Below, in pieces: positions 29,638-39,616 of a stretch of 64,000 bases of DNA. The stretch's first letter is position 1; each line of letters opens with the position of its first letter. A model generated the notes under the pieces. The model made no database searches. It was not told the DNA's origin and saw nothing but the letters and a program-made list of their open reading frames with translations. Made by a program: the position numbers and the translations under genes. Source of the DNA: Prochlorococcus marinus str. AS9601. GTDB taxonomy: Bacteria; Cyanobacteriota; Cyanobacteriia; PCC-6307; Cyanobiaceae. The DNA is taken from positions 1,240,001 through 1,304,000 of the forward strand of contig NC_008816.1 in NCBI RefSeq assembly GCF_000015645.1, given 5' to 3'.

Positions 29638-30579
29638 TTAAATACCGCTAGGTAATTTTCTGGTTAAATTCCTTAATTTTCTTAGTGCCTTAAGTTCAAC
29701 TTGTCTTACTCTTTCTCTAGAAACTTCTAATAATCTTCCAATTTCTGCAAGCGTATGTCTCTCATTTGCATCAAGTCCAAACCTTAGTTTGAGAACATGT
29801 TGTTCTTGCTCGCTTAAATGACTTAACCATTTACCAAGCTGCTCTTGATGCATTTTTTGTTCAACTTGATCTAGAGGTTCTTCATTATTACTATCTGCAA
29901 TCAAATCACCTAAAAAGCTCCTGCCATCATCACCATTTACTGGGGCATCTAAACTACTTGTCGATAAGGCTTGTCTCAAAACAGAATCCAATTCTTCTAC
30001 ATCAATTTCCATTGCTTCTGCAATTTCAATTCTGCTTGGCATAGCACCAAGCTTATGAGCCAAATCTCTACTAACTTTTCTGATAGAAGCCAACCTTTCA
30101 CTTAAGTGAACAGGTAAACGGATTGTTCTTGATTGACATGCAATAGCTCTTGTCATACTCTGCCTAATCCACCAAAATGCATAAGTAGAAAACTTATATC
30201 CTCTTGTCGGATCAAATTTTTCAACAGCCCTCTCCAACCCAAGAGAACCTTCTTGAACTAAATCAAGTAATTCCAGTCCTTTACCTTGATATTTTTTTGC
30301 CACACTGACAACTAATCTTAAATTAGCTTTCATCATTCTTTCTTTAGCTCTTCGTCCAATTTTTATAGTTCTTTTTTGCTGTGTTGTAAATTCATTAACC
30401 TTTTCATTTAATTGTCCATCTTCTGTAAGAATCATCATCTTCTGGACTTGATTACCCAATTCAATCTCTTCGGCAGGCGTTAATAAGGGAACTCTACCAA
30501 TATTTTGCAAATACCAACTTATTGGATCATTACTCCTCCTTTTAGGTGGTTCTGATTGTATGGGTAATGATGAGACCAT
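29638..30579 (-). CDS. RpoD-like (group 2) sigma factor
   Basis: A primary-like sigma factor lacking the long N-terminal region 1.1. Region 1.2 has DPISWYLQNIGRVPLLT; region 2 has LRLVVSVAKKYQG, LLDLVQEGSLGLERAVEKFD and the -10-binding KFSTYAFWWIRQSMTRAI; region 4.2 has the helix-turn-helix TLAEIGRLLEVSRERVRQ. At 313 residues and with full regions 2-4 it fits group 2 sigma factors of cyanobacteria, which control stress or circadian genes. I cannot say which one. It converges with pdhA. Confidence 0.93.
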   Translation of the reverse strand: MVSSLPIQSEPPKRRSNDPISWYLQNIGRVPLLTPAEEIELGNQVQKMMILTEDGQLNEKVNEFTTQQKRTIKIGRRAKERMMKANLRLVVSVAKKYQGKGLELLDLVQEGSLGLERAVEKFDPTRGYKFSTYAFWWIRQSMTRAIACQSRTIRLPVHLSERLASIRKVSRDLAHKLGAMPSRIEIAEAMEIDVEELDSVLRQALSTSSLDAPVNGDDGRSFLGDLIADSNNEEPLDQVEQKMHQEQLGKWLSHLSEQEQHVLKLRFGLDANERHTLAEIGRLLEVSRERVRQVELKALRKLRNLTRKLPSGI

Positions 30580-30718
30580 TTTTAGACCTAATAAGGTATT
30601 AAAACTCTCCTACACTTTTATGAAAATGGCCAAATATTTAATGCGCGCTTCAGATTTCAAGTAATATTTGTACACTTATGTGTTTAAAACTATAAATAAC
30701 TCTCTTAAATTGTTTCTT

Positions 30719-32284
30719 TCAAGATATTTGTCTCGTTTTTATATTTCTCATTAATTTTGACAATTCGTCACCAATAACAGAAGCATTTGACCCTTTTTTG
30801 CACTTTGATGCAGCAAATGAATGCAGAAGTACATACTTAGCAAAAAAATCTGTTGATATATTTCTACACAAGGTTGAATCAATTGCAGAACTACCAGCTA
30901 CAAAACCAGATAAAAGATCTCCCAATCCAGCTCGAGCTGTCTGAGAATCGGTTCCAAAAAGTTGCCATACTTTTCTATTATCAGCAACTACACTGTTAGC
31001 TCCTTTTAACAAAATACTGATATTGAATTCTTTTGCCGCTTCACGGGCAAGCCCAACATTGGTATGAGAATTGATATTGGGAAATAATCTTCCAAATTCT
31101 TTGCTATGTGGTGTAATCCATGTCTTAAACTTTCTCTCTAAAAAGAAATTTGCCCCCAACTTAGATTCCGAAATTCTATTAAGTGCATCTGCATCCAAGA
31201 TCAATAATCCTCCAAAATCAATAAGATAGTCTTTTGATTTTTGCCAATCATCATTATCAATTCCTATTCCTGGACCGACAGCTAATGAATCAAATGCACT
31301 TAAATCAATATTCCTTAATGCACTAAATAAAGATGCATTGCCATTTTGGTTAGATTGCATAGTTTCTTTCAAAACTATTTCTGGGGCAACTTGCCAAATA
31401 GATTCAGAAACTATCCCAGGAAGGACCGCAGAGATAAAGCCTGCTCCACTTGACATAGCCCCTTTTAATGCCAAGTATGCGGCACCAGGATATTTTTCAC
31501 TTCCTGCTATTAGTAATGTCCTACCTCTTTGATATTTGTTGTAATTTTTTGGTAAAGAAGGTAAATCAATATGTTTAATGTCTTTGTAAGTAACCTTAAA
31601 AATCTTTTTATCAACTTTGGACAGTTTACTAGTAGGTATCCCAACATCTATATGGTGCAATTCTCCAATAAAAGGCAAAGCAGAATCTTGGGTCAACCCA
31701 ATCTTATAAAGACCAATGGTCAAGGTATAATCTGCCTTTACTGCGTTATCTAAAAAAGGCTCTCCTTTATCAGGACATAATCCTGTTGGAATATCAATAC
31801 TTATTACCTTTCCATGTTTTTTATGAAATTTTTGATTAAACAGTTTAATTAATTTATCATCAACTTTTCTTGTTTGATTGTTACCAAAAACTGCATCAAT
31901 CCAAAGCTCTTTCCCATTTGCATCAGGAGGCTCTACTAATTTTGTGACACCAATAGATGTAAGATAATTAAGGTGGTTATTTGTTAATGTTTTTTTTATC
32001 GGGAATGGACACCATACCTGAACATTAAAACCTCTCAAAAAAAGTTCTCTAGCTATTACTGCACCATCCCCGCCATTATGCCCAGGACCTATAAAAAAAG
32101 TTATTCCATGCTTGAGAAGAGGTTTCTTTTTTAAGAGCCATCTACTAATTTGGATACCAGCTTTTTCCATCAATGCTTCTTTTGGCATCCCATCAGAAAA
32201 CATTTCTTTCTCTAATACCAGCATTTGCTTTGAATCAACAATTAAATGTTCAGAGTCAATTGTTGGCCATACAATTTCATTCAT
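30719..32284 (-). CDS. nnrD: Bifunctional NAD(P)H-hydrate epimerase/dehydratase
   Basis: This repair enzyme re-forms NAD(P)H from hydrated NAD(P)HX. The N-terminal YjeF epimerase domain (about 1-215) has GPGHNGGDGAVIAREL and DIPTGLCPD. The C-terminal carbohydrate-kinase-like dehydratase (about 230-521) has GSEKYPGAAYLA, AVGPGIG, a metal/nucleotide LDADALN and the active-site region ARAGLGDLLSGFVAG. The 521-residue fusion is standard. It is divergent from mnmA by 46 nt. Confidence 0.94.
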   Translation of the reverse strand: MNEIVWPTIDSEHLIVDSKQMLVLEKEMFSDGMPKEALMEKAGIQISRWLLKKKPLLKHGITFFIGPGHNGGDGAVIARELFLRGFNVQVWCPFPIKKTLTNNHLNYLTSIGVTKLVEPPDANGKELWIDAVFGNNQTRKVDDKLIKLFNQKFHKKHGKVISIDIPTGLCPDKGEPFLDNAVKADYTLTIGLYKIGLTQDSALPFIGELHHIDVGIPTSKLSKVDKKIFKVTYKDIKHIDLPSLPKNYNKYQRGRTLLIAGSEKYPGAAYLALKGAMSSGAGFISAVLPGIVSESIWQVAPEIVLKETMQSNQNGNASLFSALRNIDLSAFDSLAVGPGIGIDNDDWQKSKDYLIDFGGLLILDADALNRISESKLGANFFLERKFKTWITPHSKEFGRLFPNINSHTNVGLAREAAKEFNISILLKGANSVVADNRKVWQLFGTDSQTARAGLGDLLSGFVAGSSAIDSTLCRNISTDFFAKYVLLHSFAASKCKKGSNASVIGDELSKLMRNIKTRQIS

Positions 32285-32330
32285 AATGAGTACAAAGCAA
32301 TTGAAGTACTGTTCAAAAATTTAAACATTC

Positions 32331-33488
32331 ATGTTAAAGACACAAAAGGATAAAAACTTAGAGAACTTTTTTTCTTCTAATAATAAAACTAAAAAGAAGA
32401 AAAATATTATTGTAGGTCTATCTGGTGGCGTAGATAGTTCCCTTTCAGCTGCCCTTCTTGTAGAAAGAGGCTGGAATGTTGAGGGACTAACTCTTTGGCT
32501 AATGAAAGGACAAGGCTCCTGTTGTTCTGAAGGATTAGTAGATGCTGCTGGCCTTTGTGAAGATTTGGGAATAAATCATAAAATAATAGACTCAAGAGAA
32601 ATTTTCGAAAGAGAGGTAATTAAAAAAACTACTGAAAGCTATGAGAAAGGGTTCACTCCACTTCCATGTTCGATGTGTAACAAGAATGTGAAGTTTGAAG
32701 AGATGCTTAATTACGCAATAAGCAAAAAAGACTTTACTCATATTGCGACAGGACATTACGCAAGGATAAATAAATCATCATATGCTACAACACTTGATTG
32801 CAAGAACCTTGTATTTAAGGAATTCCTTCTTCTCAGAGGTGCTGACGAAAACAAAGACCAAAGTTATTTTCTTTATTCTCTTTCTCAAGAAGTACTAAGC
32901 AGATTAGAATTTCCTCTTGGTGAAATGAAAAAAGAAGATACAAGAAGGGAAGCCCTCAGATTAGGCCTTAGAACTGCTCAAAAACCAGAAAGTCAAGATT
33001 TATGTTTAGTTGAGCATTATGGATCAATGCAGATATTTATCGATAAACACATAGAACCCAAAGAAGGAGAAATTGTTCATGTAAATGGGAAAGTCCTTGG
33101 GAAGCACAATGGAATTCAGCACTTTACGGTAGGTCAGAGAAAAGGGTTGGGCATTGCCTGGCCTGAACCATTATATGTAAAAAGTTTAGATAGGTTAAAA
33201 AACATAGTTTATGTAGCAGATAAAAGTGATCTATTTAATAAAGAAGCAATAATTAGTAAGGTTAACTGGGTTTCAATCGAAGAACCTGAGCAAGAGATAG
33301 AAGTACAAGCACAAATTAGATATAGAAGTAATCCAGTAAAAGGTACATTAATCCCTTTGAAAAATTTAGATAATACAACTACAACATTTAAATTAATTTT
33401 TGAAGAAAGTCAAAGTTCGGTAACGCCCGGACAAGCTGCAGTTTTTTATAAGGGAGAAATTTTATTAGGTGGTGGATTAATTAGTTAA
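32331..33488 (+). CDS. mnmA: tRNA-specific 2-thiouridylase MnmA
   Basis: MnmA puts sulfur on U34 of tRNAs for Lys, Glu and Gln. The PP-loop GLSGGVDSS lies at about 29-37, the active-site cysteine is in PCSMCN (about 108), and the second catalytic cysteine is in [11 protein letters not shown]. The C-terminal TrmU beta-barrel is complete at 385 residues. The N-terminal 25 residues are charged and poorly conserved. The 3' end overlaps lnt by 8 nt, convergently. Confidence 0.95.
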   Translation: MLKTQKDKNLENFFSSNNKTKKKKNIIVGLSGGVDSSLSAALLVERGWNVEGLTLWLMKGQGSCCSEGLVDAAGLCEDLGINHKIIDSREIFEREVIKKTTESYEKGFTPLPCSMCNKNVKFEEMLNYAISKKDFTHIATGHYARINKSSYATTLDCKNLVFKEFLLLRGADENKDQSYFLYSLSQEVLSRLEFPLGEMKKEDTRREALRLGLRTAQKPESQDLCLVEHYGSMQIFIDKHIEPKEGEIVHVNGKVLGKHNGIQHFTVGQRKGLGIAWPEPLYVKSLDRLKNIVYVADKSDLFNKEAIISKVNWVSIEEPEQEIEVQAQIRYRSNPVKGTLIPLKNLDNTTTTFKLIFEESQSSVTPGQAAVFYKGEILLGGGLIS

Positions 33489-34968
33489 TTTTCCAAAAGA
33501 AATTCAATCCCACAAATAATATAAATAAAAACAAAATAGGTTTATCTCCAAATTTTGTATAGAAAGTCTTTTCGGATGAAAAATTAGGGAACACTATTTC
33601 ATTTTGCTCAACATCATAATCTAAAATTTTAATTATTTTTCCATCATCTTGAATTAAGCCCGAAGGGCCGGTATTTGATACAAGTAAATTATTTTTCATA
33701 TTTTCAATACTTCTTAATCTAGCCAAAGATAGGAATTGATTATAAAGCTTAGCTGGATATGGATCTAAATTTGCTGCAGTTATTATTAGTTTTGCACCGC
33801 TACTAATAGCCTTTCTTATTTTTAGTCCATCACTAATTTCGTAACATATAGCTACTGCTAGTGGGGGTGTAAATTTAGGATCAAAAAATCTTGAATCAGA
33901 GCCTGGTTGAATGCCTCCTACTGCAGATAATCCTCTTGAAAAACTATCTAGAAATCTAGGTATTTTTTCACCTATTGGAACAAGTCTATTTTTATCTATA
34001 AATGTGGTAAAAGATTTATCTCCAATTTGAAATCCGAGTAAAGAACTTCTTAACTCATTATTTGAATTTCTGAAACCTCCTAACAAGGAATTAACCTTAA
34101 TGCCTTTAGAAGAATAAAAATTATTAGATAGAGTTCCTTCTGGAGCAACAAGAAGTTTCGCTTTGTTTGACAAAGCATATTTTTGAGCGATAGATAGCTT
34201 TTCTTCAATAAATTCGTCATTTATTTTGAATTTTTCTCTTGTTGGTATATTTGTTTGCCAAATAGCTACTGGATATTCATAATTTCTTTTTATTGGAGTT
34301 GTTAAACCTCCAAATAAATGTAAGAAAATAAAAACCAAAATTCCTAAAAGAAATATTTTCTTAAAGTAAAGTTTTCTTTCCCATCTACCTTGAATATAAA
34401 AAATCCAAAATCCAAACAATATTTGCAATACGCATAAACCACTTGCACCAATCCATCTTGCTAAACCAGCAAGATAAATATCACCTGGTATAAGACTCTC
34501 TCCTAAACCTATCCAAAAAAAAGGGGTTTGAGAAAGTATCAATTCACCAATACCCCAAGTCAAAGATAGAAAAAATACTTTTACTATTAAAGATAATTTT
34601 TTCATTTTGAAAACATCCTCTTTCCAGAGAATAATTTCAACTAATAATCCCCATAAATAAACTAATATCCCACCCCAGAAAGCGCAAAATAATAATATTA
34701 AAATGGCAATACTTATACTTGCAAGCTTTGAAAAACCAAGCCATGTCAATGGATGAAGATCATAAAGCCAAGAATGACTTATCAAGATAAAGAAAAAACC
34801 CCAACAAAAATTTGCTATTCTCCTTTCACTTCCCTTCCATAAAATAAATAATGATATCGGCATAAAAATCAGCCAAAAATGAGTTGAAACTGAAATACCT
34901 CCTAAAATCCCTCCTAAACAAGGGTAAAAATATTGTCTTAGACTTTTAACTTGAGTTGGGATTAACAA
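33481..34968 (-). CDS. lnt: Apolipoprotein N-acyltransferase
   Basis: Lnt acylates the N-terminal cysteine of lipoproteins at the plasma membrane. Eight or so hydrophobic segments fill residues 15-215, then the nitrilase-like domain carries the catalytic Glu in [10 protein letters not shown], a Lys region and the Cys in [13 protein letters not shown]-terminal membrane span follows. The start is TTG 34968. The 495-residue length is typical for cyanobacteria. It is divergent from the FKBP gene. Confidence 0.9.
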   Translation of the reverse strand: MLIPTQVKSLRQYFYPCLGGILGGISVSTHFWLIFMPISLFILWKGSERRIANFCWGFFFILISHSWLYDLHPLTWLGFSKLASISIAILILLFCAFWGGILVYLWGLLVEIILWKEDVFKMKKLSLIVKVFFLSLTWGIGELILSQTPFFWIGLGESLIPGDIYLAGLARWIGASGLCVLQILFGFWIFYIQGRWERKLYFKKIFLLGILVFIFLHLFGGLTTPIKRNYEYPVAIWQTNIPTREKFKINDEFIEEKLSIAQKYALSNKAKLLVAPEGTLSNNFYSSKGIKVNSLLGGFRNSNNELRSSLLGFQIGDKSFTTFIDKNRLVPIGEKIPRFLDSFSRGLSAVGGIQPGSDSRFFDPKFTPPLAVAICYEISDGLKIRKAISSGAKLIITAANLDPYPAKLYNQFLSLARLRSIENMKNNLLVSNTGPSGLIQDDGKIIKILDYDVEQNEIVFPNFSSEKTFYTKFGDKPILFLFILFVGLNFFWKIN

Positions 34969-35054
34969 TCTAAAATTACGAAATTAAATTTATAATCACC
35001 CATTTATTGTACCTTCATTCTGTAGACTAAGTTGTAGTAACTTTCAAAATTTAA

Positions 35055-35627
35055 GTGAGAGAAGTCTTTATTAGTTTTGCAGTTTTTGTTTTTTGTGTTT
35101 CATTAACTCTTTTCAGTCAATTTAATTCACCTCAAGTTGTTAATGCTGCTGAATCAGAAATTCAGTCAGTTCAAAGATCACCTGTTGCAAAATCATCAAA
35201 TGTCTCAAATAATAATTTATTTGAACTAGACCCATCAGATCCAAATCCTATACTTTTCGCTATGGCAGAAGAAACACCATCAGACAACAATTCAAGGACT
35301 ACAGAAAGCGGTCTAATTATTGCAGATATCGTAAACGGGGAAGGAGATGAGGCTAGTGCTGGGCAAACAGTTACTGTAAATTACACAGGAACGCTAGAAG
35401 ACGGGACACAATTTGATACCAGTATTGGCAGAGCTCCATTCAGCTTTCCATTGGGTGCTGGCCGAGTAATAAAGGGTTGGGACGAAGGTGTAGCAGGCAT
35501 GAAAGTTGGAGGCAAAAGAAAATTAACAATACCTCCGGAACTTGGTTACGGATCAAGAGGAGCTGGAAATGTAATTCCTGCTAATGCGACTTTAATATTT
35601 GAAGTTGAATTATTAAAAGTCAATTAA
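35055..35627 (+). CDS. FKBP-type peptidyl-prolyl isomerase, exported
   Basis: The product begins at a GTG (35055) with a hydrophobic export signal (about residues 4-28, cleavage near AAES). A low-complexity linker follows, and then an FKBP domain (about 85-190) with [30 protein letters not shown] and [15 protein letters not shown]. This is the FkpA/Mip-like folding helper expected in the periplasm or thylakoid lumen. It lies 78 nt upstream of sodN in the same direction. Confidence 0.93.
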   Translation: MREVFISFAVFVFCVSLTLFSQFNSPQVVNAAESEIQSVQRSPVAKSSNVSNNNLFELDPSDPNPILFAMAEETPSDNNSRTTESGLIIADIVNGEGDEASAGQTVTVNYTGTLEDGTQFDTSIGRAPFSFPLGAGRVIKGWDEGVAGMKVGGKRKLTIPPELGYGSRGAGNVIPANATLIFEVELLKVN

Positions 35628-35705
35628 ATTAAGTAAGAAAAATATCTAAGACTTTTCAATTTAGTTAATCTCCAAGTAATATATATACAACATCAAATAT
35701 TTGAA

Positions 35706-36179
35706 ATGTTAAGTAAATTCATCAATTCTTTTCTAGATAAAAAATCCCCAATGACAGTCCATGCTCACTGCGATGGTCCTTGTGGAGTTTACGATCCAGC
35801 ATCTACGAGAGTTGCAGCTGAAGCAGTTTTATCAATGACAAAAAAACTTATTGCATTAGAAGCTCCTTCTAGCACTGATTCAGCAGAGTGGGCTGCATAC
35901 AGTAATACATTTTCTAGATATGTTGCAGTTAAAGAAGAGCAAGCAAAAGAAACAAAGAAAGATATTTTAATTTTGTGGACAGATTACTTTAAACCAGTTC
36001 ACTTAGAAACTTATCCAGACTTACATGAAACCATTTGGAAGGCGGCCAAATTATGCAGTGCATGCAAAGTTAATATTGACTTAGCCCAAGCTGAAGAACT
36101 AATGAGTTATGTAGAAAAAATTCATAATATCTTCTGGGCTTCAAAAGGAAGATCAGACGCTTTTGTAAAAGCTAGTTAA
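35706..36179 (+). CDS. sodN: Nickel superoxide dismutase precursor
   Basis: NiSOD destroys superoxide with a nickel centre held by the mature N-terminus. The nickel hook HCDGPCGVYDP starts at His21, giving mature ligands His1, Cys2 and Cys6 after removal of a 20-residue propeptide ending in TVHA. The helical rest of the protein is complete at 157 residues in all. Use of nickel instead of iron suits low-iron ocean life. The processing protease gene follows, and a nickel transporter-like gene is convergent. Confidence 0.97.
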   Translation: MLSKFINSFLDKKSPMTVHAHCDGPCGVYDPASTRVAAEAVLSMTKKLIALEAPSSTDSAEWAAYSNTFSRYVAVKEEQAKETKKDILILWTDYFKPVHLETYPDLHETIWKAAKLCSACKVNIDLAQAEELMSYVEKIHNIFWASKGRSDAFVKAS

Positions 36180-36580
36180 TCAGAATTATTTTCAAAAGTT
36201 TTTTTGATTTTATTTTATTTTTTTTAGGTTTAAGAAGAACCGCGATTATTAGTGGTGAATCTATGTTTCCTTGCCTAAAAGAAGGCGACATTGTATTTTT
36301 TAAAAAATATAAAAAGAATAAATCAATACTTAAAAATCGACAAATAGTTATTTTTAATCATCCAATTAAAAATAAAAAACTAATAAAAAGGATAAATTCA
36401 GTAAATAAAAATAACGTTGAGGTTATTGGCGACAATATTGAATTTAGCGAAGATAGTAATAAATTTGGATTAATCAATAACGAAAAAATAATTGGGATTG
36501 TTACCTCTAAAATGATTATTCCTAAATTAAAAAATTTTTTAATTCAAAAAAACAGAAGCGCTTCTTTGAATCCAAAATAA
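36176..36580 (+). CDS. sodX: Nickel SOD maturation protease SodX, non-standard start
   Basis: SodX is an S26-family signal-peptidase relative that removes the NiSOD propeptide. The first in-frame ATG (36263) comes directly after codons reading SGES, so it would cut off the motif with the catalytic serine (GES-MFPCLKEGD). The frame stays open upstream to the sodN TAG-frame stop, giving a membrane-anchor-like LFFLGLRRTAII before the motif, but holds no ATG, GTG or TTG. Likely starts are an ATT at 36185 or 36188, or a TTG at 36204 reached only if the T8 run at 36218-36225 had one more T. The coordinates given are the full open frame. The Lys dyad region KKLIKRINSV is present. Confidence 0.75.
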   Translation, partial: LIRIIFKSFFDFILFFLGLRRTAIISGESMFPCLKEGDIVFFKKYKKNKSILKNRQIVIFNHPIKNKKLIKRINSVNKNNVEVIGDNIEFSEDSNKFGLINNEKIIGIVTSKMIIPKLKNFLIQKNRSASLNPK

Positions 36581-37210
36581 TCCCAAAGAAAAGGAAAGAC
36601 CTCCTGCTACAGTTATTAATCTTTTAATAAATTTTTGACTTGCTTTAAAGGTAGTAAAAGATATTAAAAAAGTAAAAAGATTCATACTTATGATTGAACC
36701 AATCAAATATGAAATCAAATAAAAGCAAGCGCTTATTAAAGGTAGTGCTAAAGCAGGAAGAACTGCAAGAAAATGTGAACCTCCAGCTATACCGTGTAGC
36801 AAGCCTAAACCAGTCAAAGCATGTGAGTGCTTATTATTATTTTTTTGTTCCTTAACATGAAAGTGAAAGTGACGATGGGCAATTCCATTCTCATGCTTAT
36901 GGGAATGCGAGTGGATACTTAATTGAAAAGAATTTTTTATAGCAAATACTCCAACAATTAAAAGTGAAATTCCAACTAAGAATTCGGCAATACTAGAAAA
37001 TTTGTTTAATGGCGTAATATCCTTAATAAAAATCGCTAGAAAAGCTAACAAAAGGACTCCTGAAGAATGTCCCAAACCCCATGAGAAACTATTTTTAAGA
37101 GCTTTTTGGGGATTATTAATCGCTGCTGGTGCCATTGCAATTAGATGGTCAGCGCCGCTAACTACATGCACAAATCCTGAGACTATACCTGTTAAAATTA
37201 CAGCCTGCAT
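36539..37210 (-). CDS. NicO/HupE-like nickel or cobalt permease
   Basis: The 223-residue membrane protein has six hydrophobic spans. Its first carries HVVSGADH at residues 15-22, close to the HX4DH metal motif of nickel/cobalt permeases. A histidine-rich loop (about 98-132, with HSHSHKH and HRHFHFH) is a typical metal-binding loop. A second histidine-containing span has LLHGIAGGSHFL. It overlaps the end of sodX by 42 nt in the opposite direction. With NiSOD beside it, nickel is the most likely cargo; this is context inference. UreH/HupE-like is the nearest family by recall. Confidence 0.82.
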   Translation of the reverse strand: MQAVILTGIVSGFVHVVSGADHLIAMAPAAINNPQKALKNSFSWGLGHSSGVLLLAFLAIFIKDITPLNKFSSIAEFLVGISLLIVGVFAIKNSFQLSIHSHSHKHENGIAHRHFHFHVKEQKNNNKHSHALTGLGLLHGIAGGSHFLAVLPALALPLISACFYLISYLIGSIISMNLFTFLISFTTFKASQKFIKRLITVAGGLSFSLGLFWIQRSASVFLN

Positions 37211-37265
37211 ATATATTCAGGACAACTCTGTTTATCCAATTTTATAGCACGATTTGAAGTCAATT

Positions 37266-38153
37266 TTAAATTGAGTTAAATAATTTCTTGAACGATTGTT
37301 CAATATCAGTTTCTCTCATAAAAGTTTCACCAATTAATACTCCCATGATTCCAATAGATCTAAGCGATTCTAAATCTTCGGCACAATTAATTCCAGATTC
37401 ACTTATGGGAATAATATTTTGTTTTAAAAATATATCTGCATATGTATTCATCAATTCTTTTGATGTTTTTAAATCCGTTTTAAAAGTCTTTAAGTCCCTA
37501 TTATTTATTCCAATCAAATTAAAAGATTTTAACTTTAGAATCCTTTCTAATTCATAAGAGTTATGGACTTCAACAAGAACACTCATCTTTAAATTATCAG
37601 CTATTTTCTTTAAATAAATTAAATCATCATCACTTAAAATCGCAGCGATTAATAATATTGCATCAGCACCAGATACCCTTGCTTTATAAATCTGATAAGC
37701 AGAAATAATAAAATCTTTGCAGAGTAGAGGGAGATTAGTAGATTTCCTTACAGTTTCGAGTATTTCATAACTACCTTGAAAAAACTTTTTATCGGTAAGT
37801 ACTGAGATACATGATGCACCTAATCCTTCATAACAAATTGCTATGTTTTCAGGGTTAAAATCTTTTCTAATAACTCCTTTACTCGGACTAGCTTTTTTTA
37901 TTTCAGCAATAACTCCTGGTTTTATTTTTGACTCCAAGATATTTTTATAAAAATCTTTGGGAGTAGGAAGATTTTCAATTTTTTTGATGAGATCTTCTAA
38001 AGAGACTATTTTTTTAAAATTCTTAATTTCAATATCCTTGTGCCATACAATTTCTTCCAGAATGTTTTTTGCTTGTGCTTCTCTATGAGGTACAGCATAT
38101 TCTAAGTTTTCTACCCTCACTGTTGGATTTGGTGGCCTGCGTCTTATCTCCAT
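37266..38153 (-). CDS. trpC: Indole-3-glycerol phosphate synthase
   Basis: TrpC closes the indole ring in tryptophan synthesis. The TIM-barrel motifs are in order: [13 protein letters not shown] (Lys catalytic, about 90), [13 protein letters not shown] (about 140), [26 protein letters not shown] and ESGI. It has an N-terminal extension of about 25 residues ([12 protein letters not shown]), as in other cyanobacteria. It lies 12 nt downstream of lpdA on the same strand. Confidence 0.95.
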   Translation of the reverse strand: MEIRRRPPNPTVRVENLEYAVPHREAQAKNILEEIVWHKDIEIKNFKKIVSLEDLIKKIENLPTPKDFYKNILESKIKPGVIAEIKKASPSKGVIRKDFNPENIAICYEGLGASCISVLTDKKFFQGSYEILETVRKSTNLPLLCKDFIISAYQIYKARVSGADAILLIAAILSDDDLIYLKKIADNLKMSVLVEVHNSYELERILKLKSFNLIGINNRDLKTFKTDLKTSKELMNTYADIFLKQNIIPISESGINCAEDLESLRSIGIMGVLIGETFMRETDIEQSFKKLFNSI

Positions 38154-38165
38154 TAATTTTAGGTA

Positions 38166-39605
38166 TTATTTTATTTGAGAAGCCGCCTGTTTATATGCGA
38201 CCTCCACTACTTCACTAAGAGTAGGATGAGTATGAACTTCTTTAGATAGTTCAAGTACATCTTGGTTCCTTGAAATAGCGTTCGAAATTTCTTGAATTAA
38301 ATCAGCTGCATGTAACCCAAAAATATGAGCCCCTAATACTTTCCCATTATCTTTGTTGAAAATCAACTTTAGCAATCCATCACTCTCTAATTCAGCCAAT
38401 GCTTTTGAATTAGCCTTAAAGAAACTTTTGACAACTCCCAAAGTAAAATTTTCTTTTGTAGATATCTCTTTAGCTTCAACTTCAGAGAGACCAACTGAAC
38501 TTATCTCTGGGTGAGTAAAGGTTGCTGCGGGGATACTTTTATAGTTAATTTCGACATTACCACCGCAAATATTATCAACAGCAATAGTACCCTGCGCTGC
38601 AGCTGTATGGGCTAGCATTAATTTGCCTGTTACATCTCCAACAGCCCAAATGTTAGGTATTATTTCATCACCATTCTTAACTCTCATTTGATCATCTACA
38701 GGAATAAAACCTTTTACTGTTTCGATACCAACCGACTCAAGATTTAAGTTATTACTATTAGGACTTCTGCCAGTTGCTACTAGTACAGCGTCAACTTCTA
38801 AAGTTTCTACAACTTCCTTAGATTTTGCATCAGTCAGTTCTATTTTTACAGGGCATCCAGGTGTTATTTTTGTCGCAAAGACATTTGATTTTGTGTCTAT
38901 ATCTCTTGCTTGAATAAGGTTCTTCTTGGCAATTTTAGTGATGTCTGGATCAAATGTTGGCATAATATTCTCCAAAGCCTCAATCATGGTAACTTCACAA
39001 CCAAGCGCGGTATAAACATCAGCAAATTCTAGACCTATATATCCACTTCCAATAATTGCTATCCATCTTGGAAGCCACTCAAGTTTAACCGCATCATCGC
39101 TAGTAAATACGGTCCTATTATCCAAAGTTATTCCACGGGGCACAAAAGGAGAAGAGCCTGTTGCTATAACAATATTCTTACATGTAAAAATTTTATCAAT
39201 TCCGTTTTTATCTCTTACACCTACTTTTTGATTTCCTTCAATTCTTCCAATGCCCAAAATAATTTCAACTCCACTCCTTTTAAGAGTTTTTGTTAAATTT
39301 TCTCTAACATTTAAAACTAAATTATTTGCATGATCTGCAATTTTTGATCTCTCGAACCTTACTGGTGAAGCATGTATACCAAATTTAGCTAAATGTTCAT
39401 AATCAGCTATTTCTCTAACTTTTCCACTTGCAGCCAAAAGAGCTTTAGAGGGAACACAACCCTTGTTAACACAAGTGCCTCCCATATCAGAAGATTCTAC
39501 TATTGCGACTTTCAGCCCCTTACCAGCAGCATGTTTAGCGGCATCAAAACCTCCATATCCTGCTCCTATTACAATTAAATCAAAATCAAAACTTGAATCA
39601 GTCAC
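38166..39605 (-). CDS. lpdA: Dihydrolipoamide dehydrogenase (E3)
   Basis: E3 re-oxidises lipoamide for pyruvate dehydrogenase and glycine cleavage. FAD-binding IVIGAGYGG begins near 11; the redox-active pair is Cys45/Cys50 in GGTCVNKGC; the NAD-binding GSGYIGLEFADV lies near 195; the C-terminal active-site HTHPTLSE is complete. Start is a GTG at 39605. The 479 residues match the family. The gene lies between the SpoU methyltransferase and trpC, all on the minus strand. Confidence 0.95.
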   Translation of the reverse strand: MTDSSFDFDLIVIGAGYGGFDAAKHAAGKGLKVAIVESSDMGGTCVNKGCVPSKALLAASGKVREIADYEHLAKFGIHASPVRFERSKIADHANNLVLNVRENLTKTLKRSGVEIILGIGRIEGNQKVGVRDKNGIDKIFTCKNIVIATGSSPFVPRGITLDNRTVFTSDDAVKLEWLPRWIAIIGSGYIGLEFADVYTALGCEVTMIEALENIMPTFDPDITKIAKKNLIQARDIDTKSNVFATKITPGCPVKIELTDAKSKEVVETLEVDAVLVATGRSPNSNNLNLESVGIETVKGFIPVDDQMRVKNGDEIIPNIWAVGDVTGKLMLAHTAAAQGTIAVDNICGGNVEINYKSIPAATFTHPEISSVGLSEVEAKEISTKENFTLGVVKSFFKANSKALAELESDGLLKLIFNKDNGKVLGAHIFGLHAADLIQEISNAISRNQDVLELSKEVHTHPTLSEVVEVAYKQAASQIK

Positions 39606-39616
39606 TTTTTATTTAT

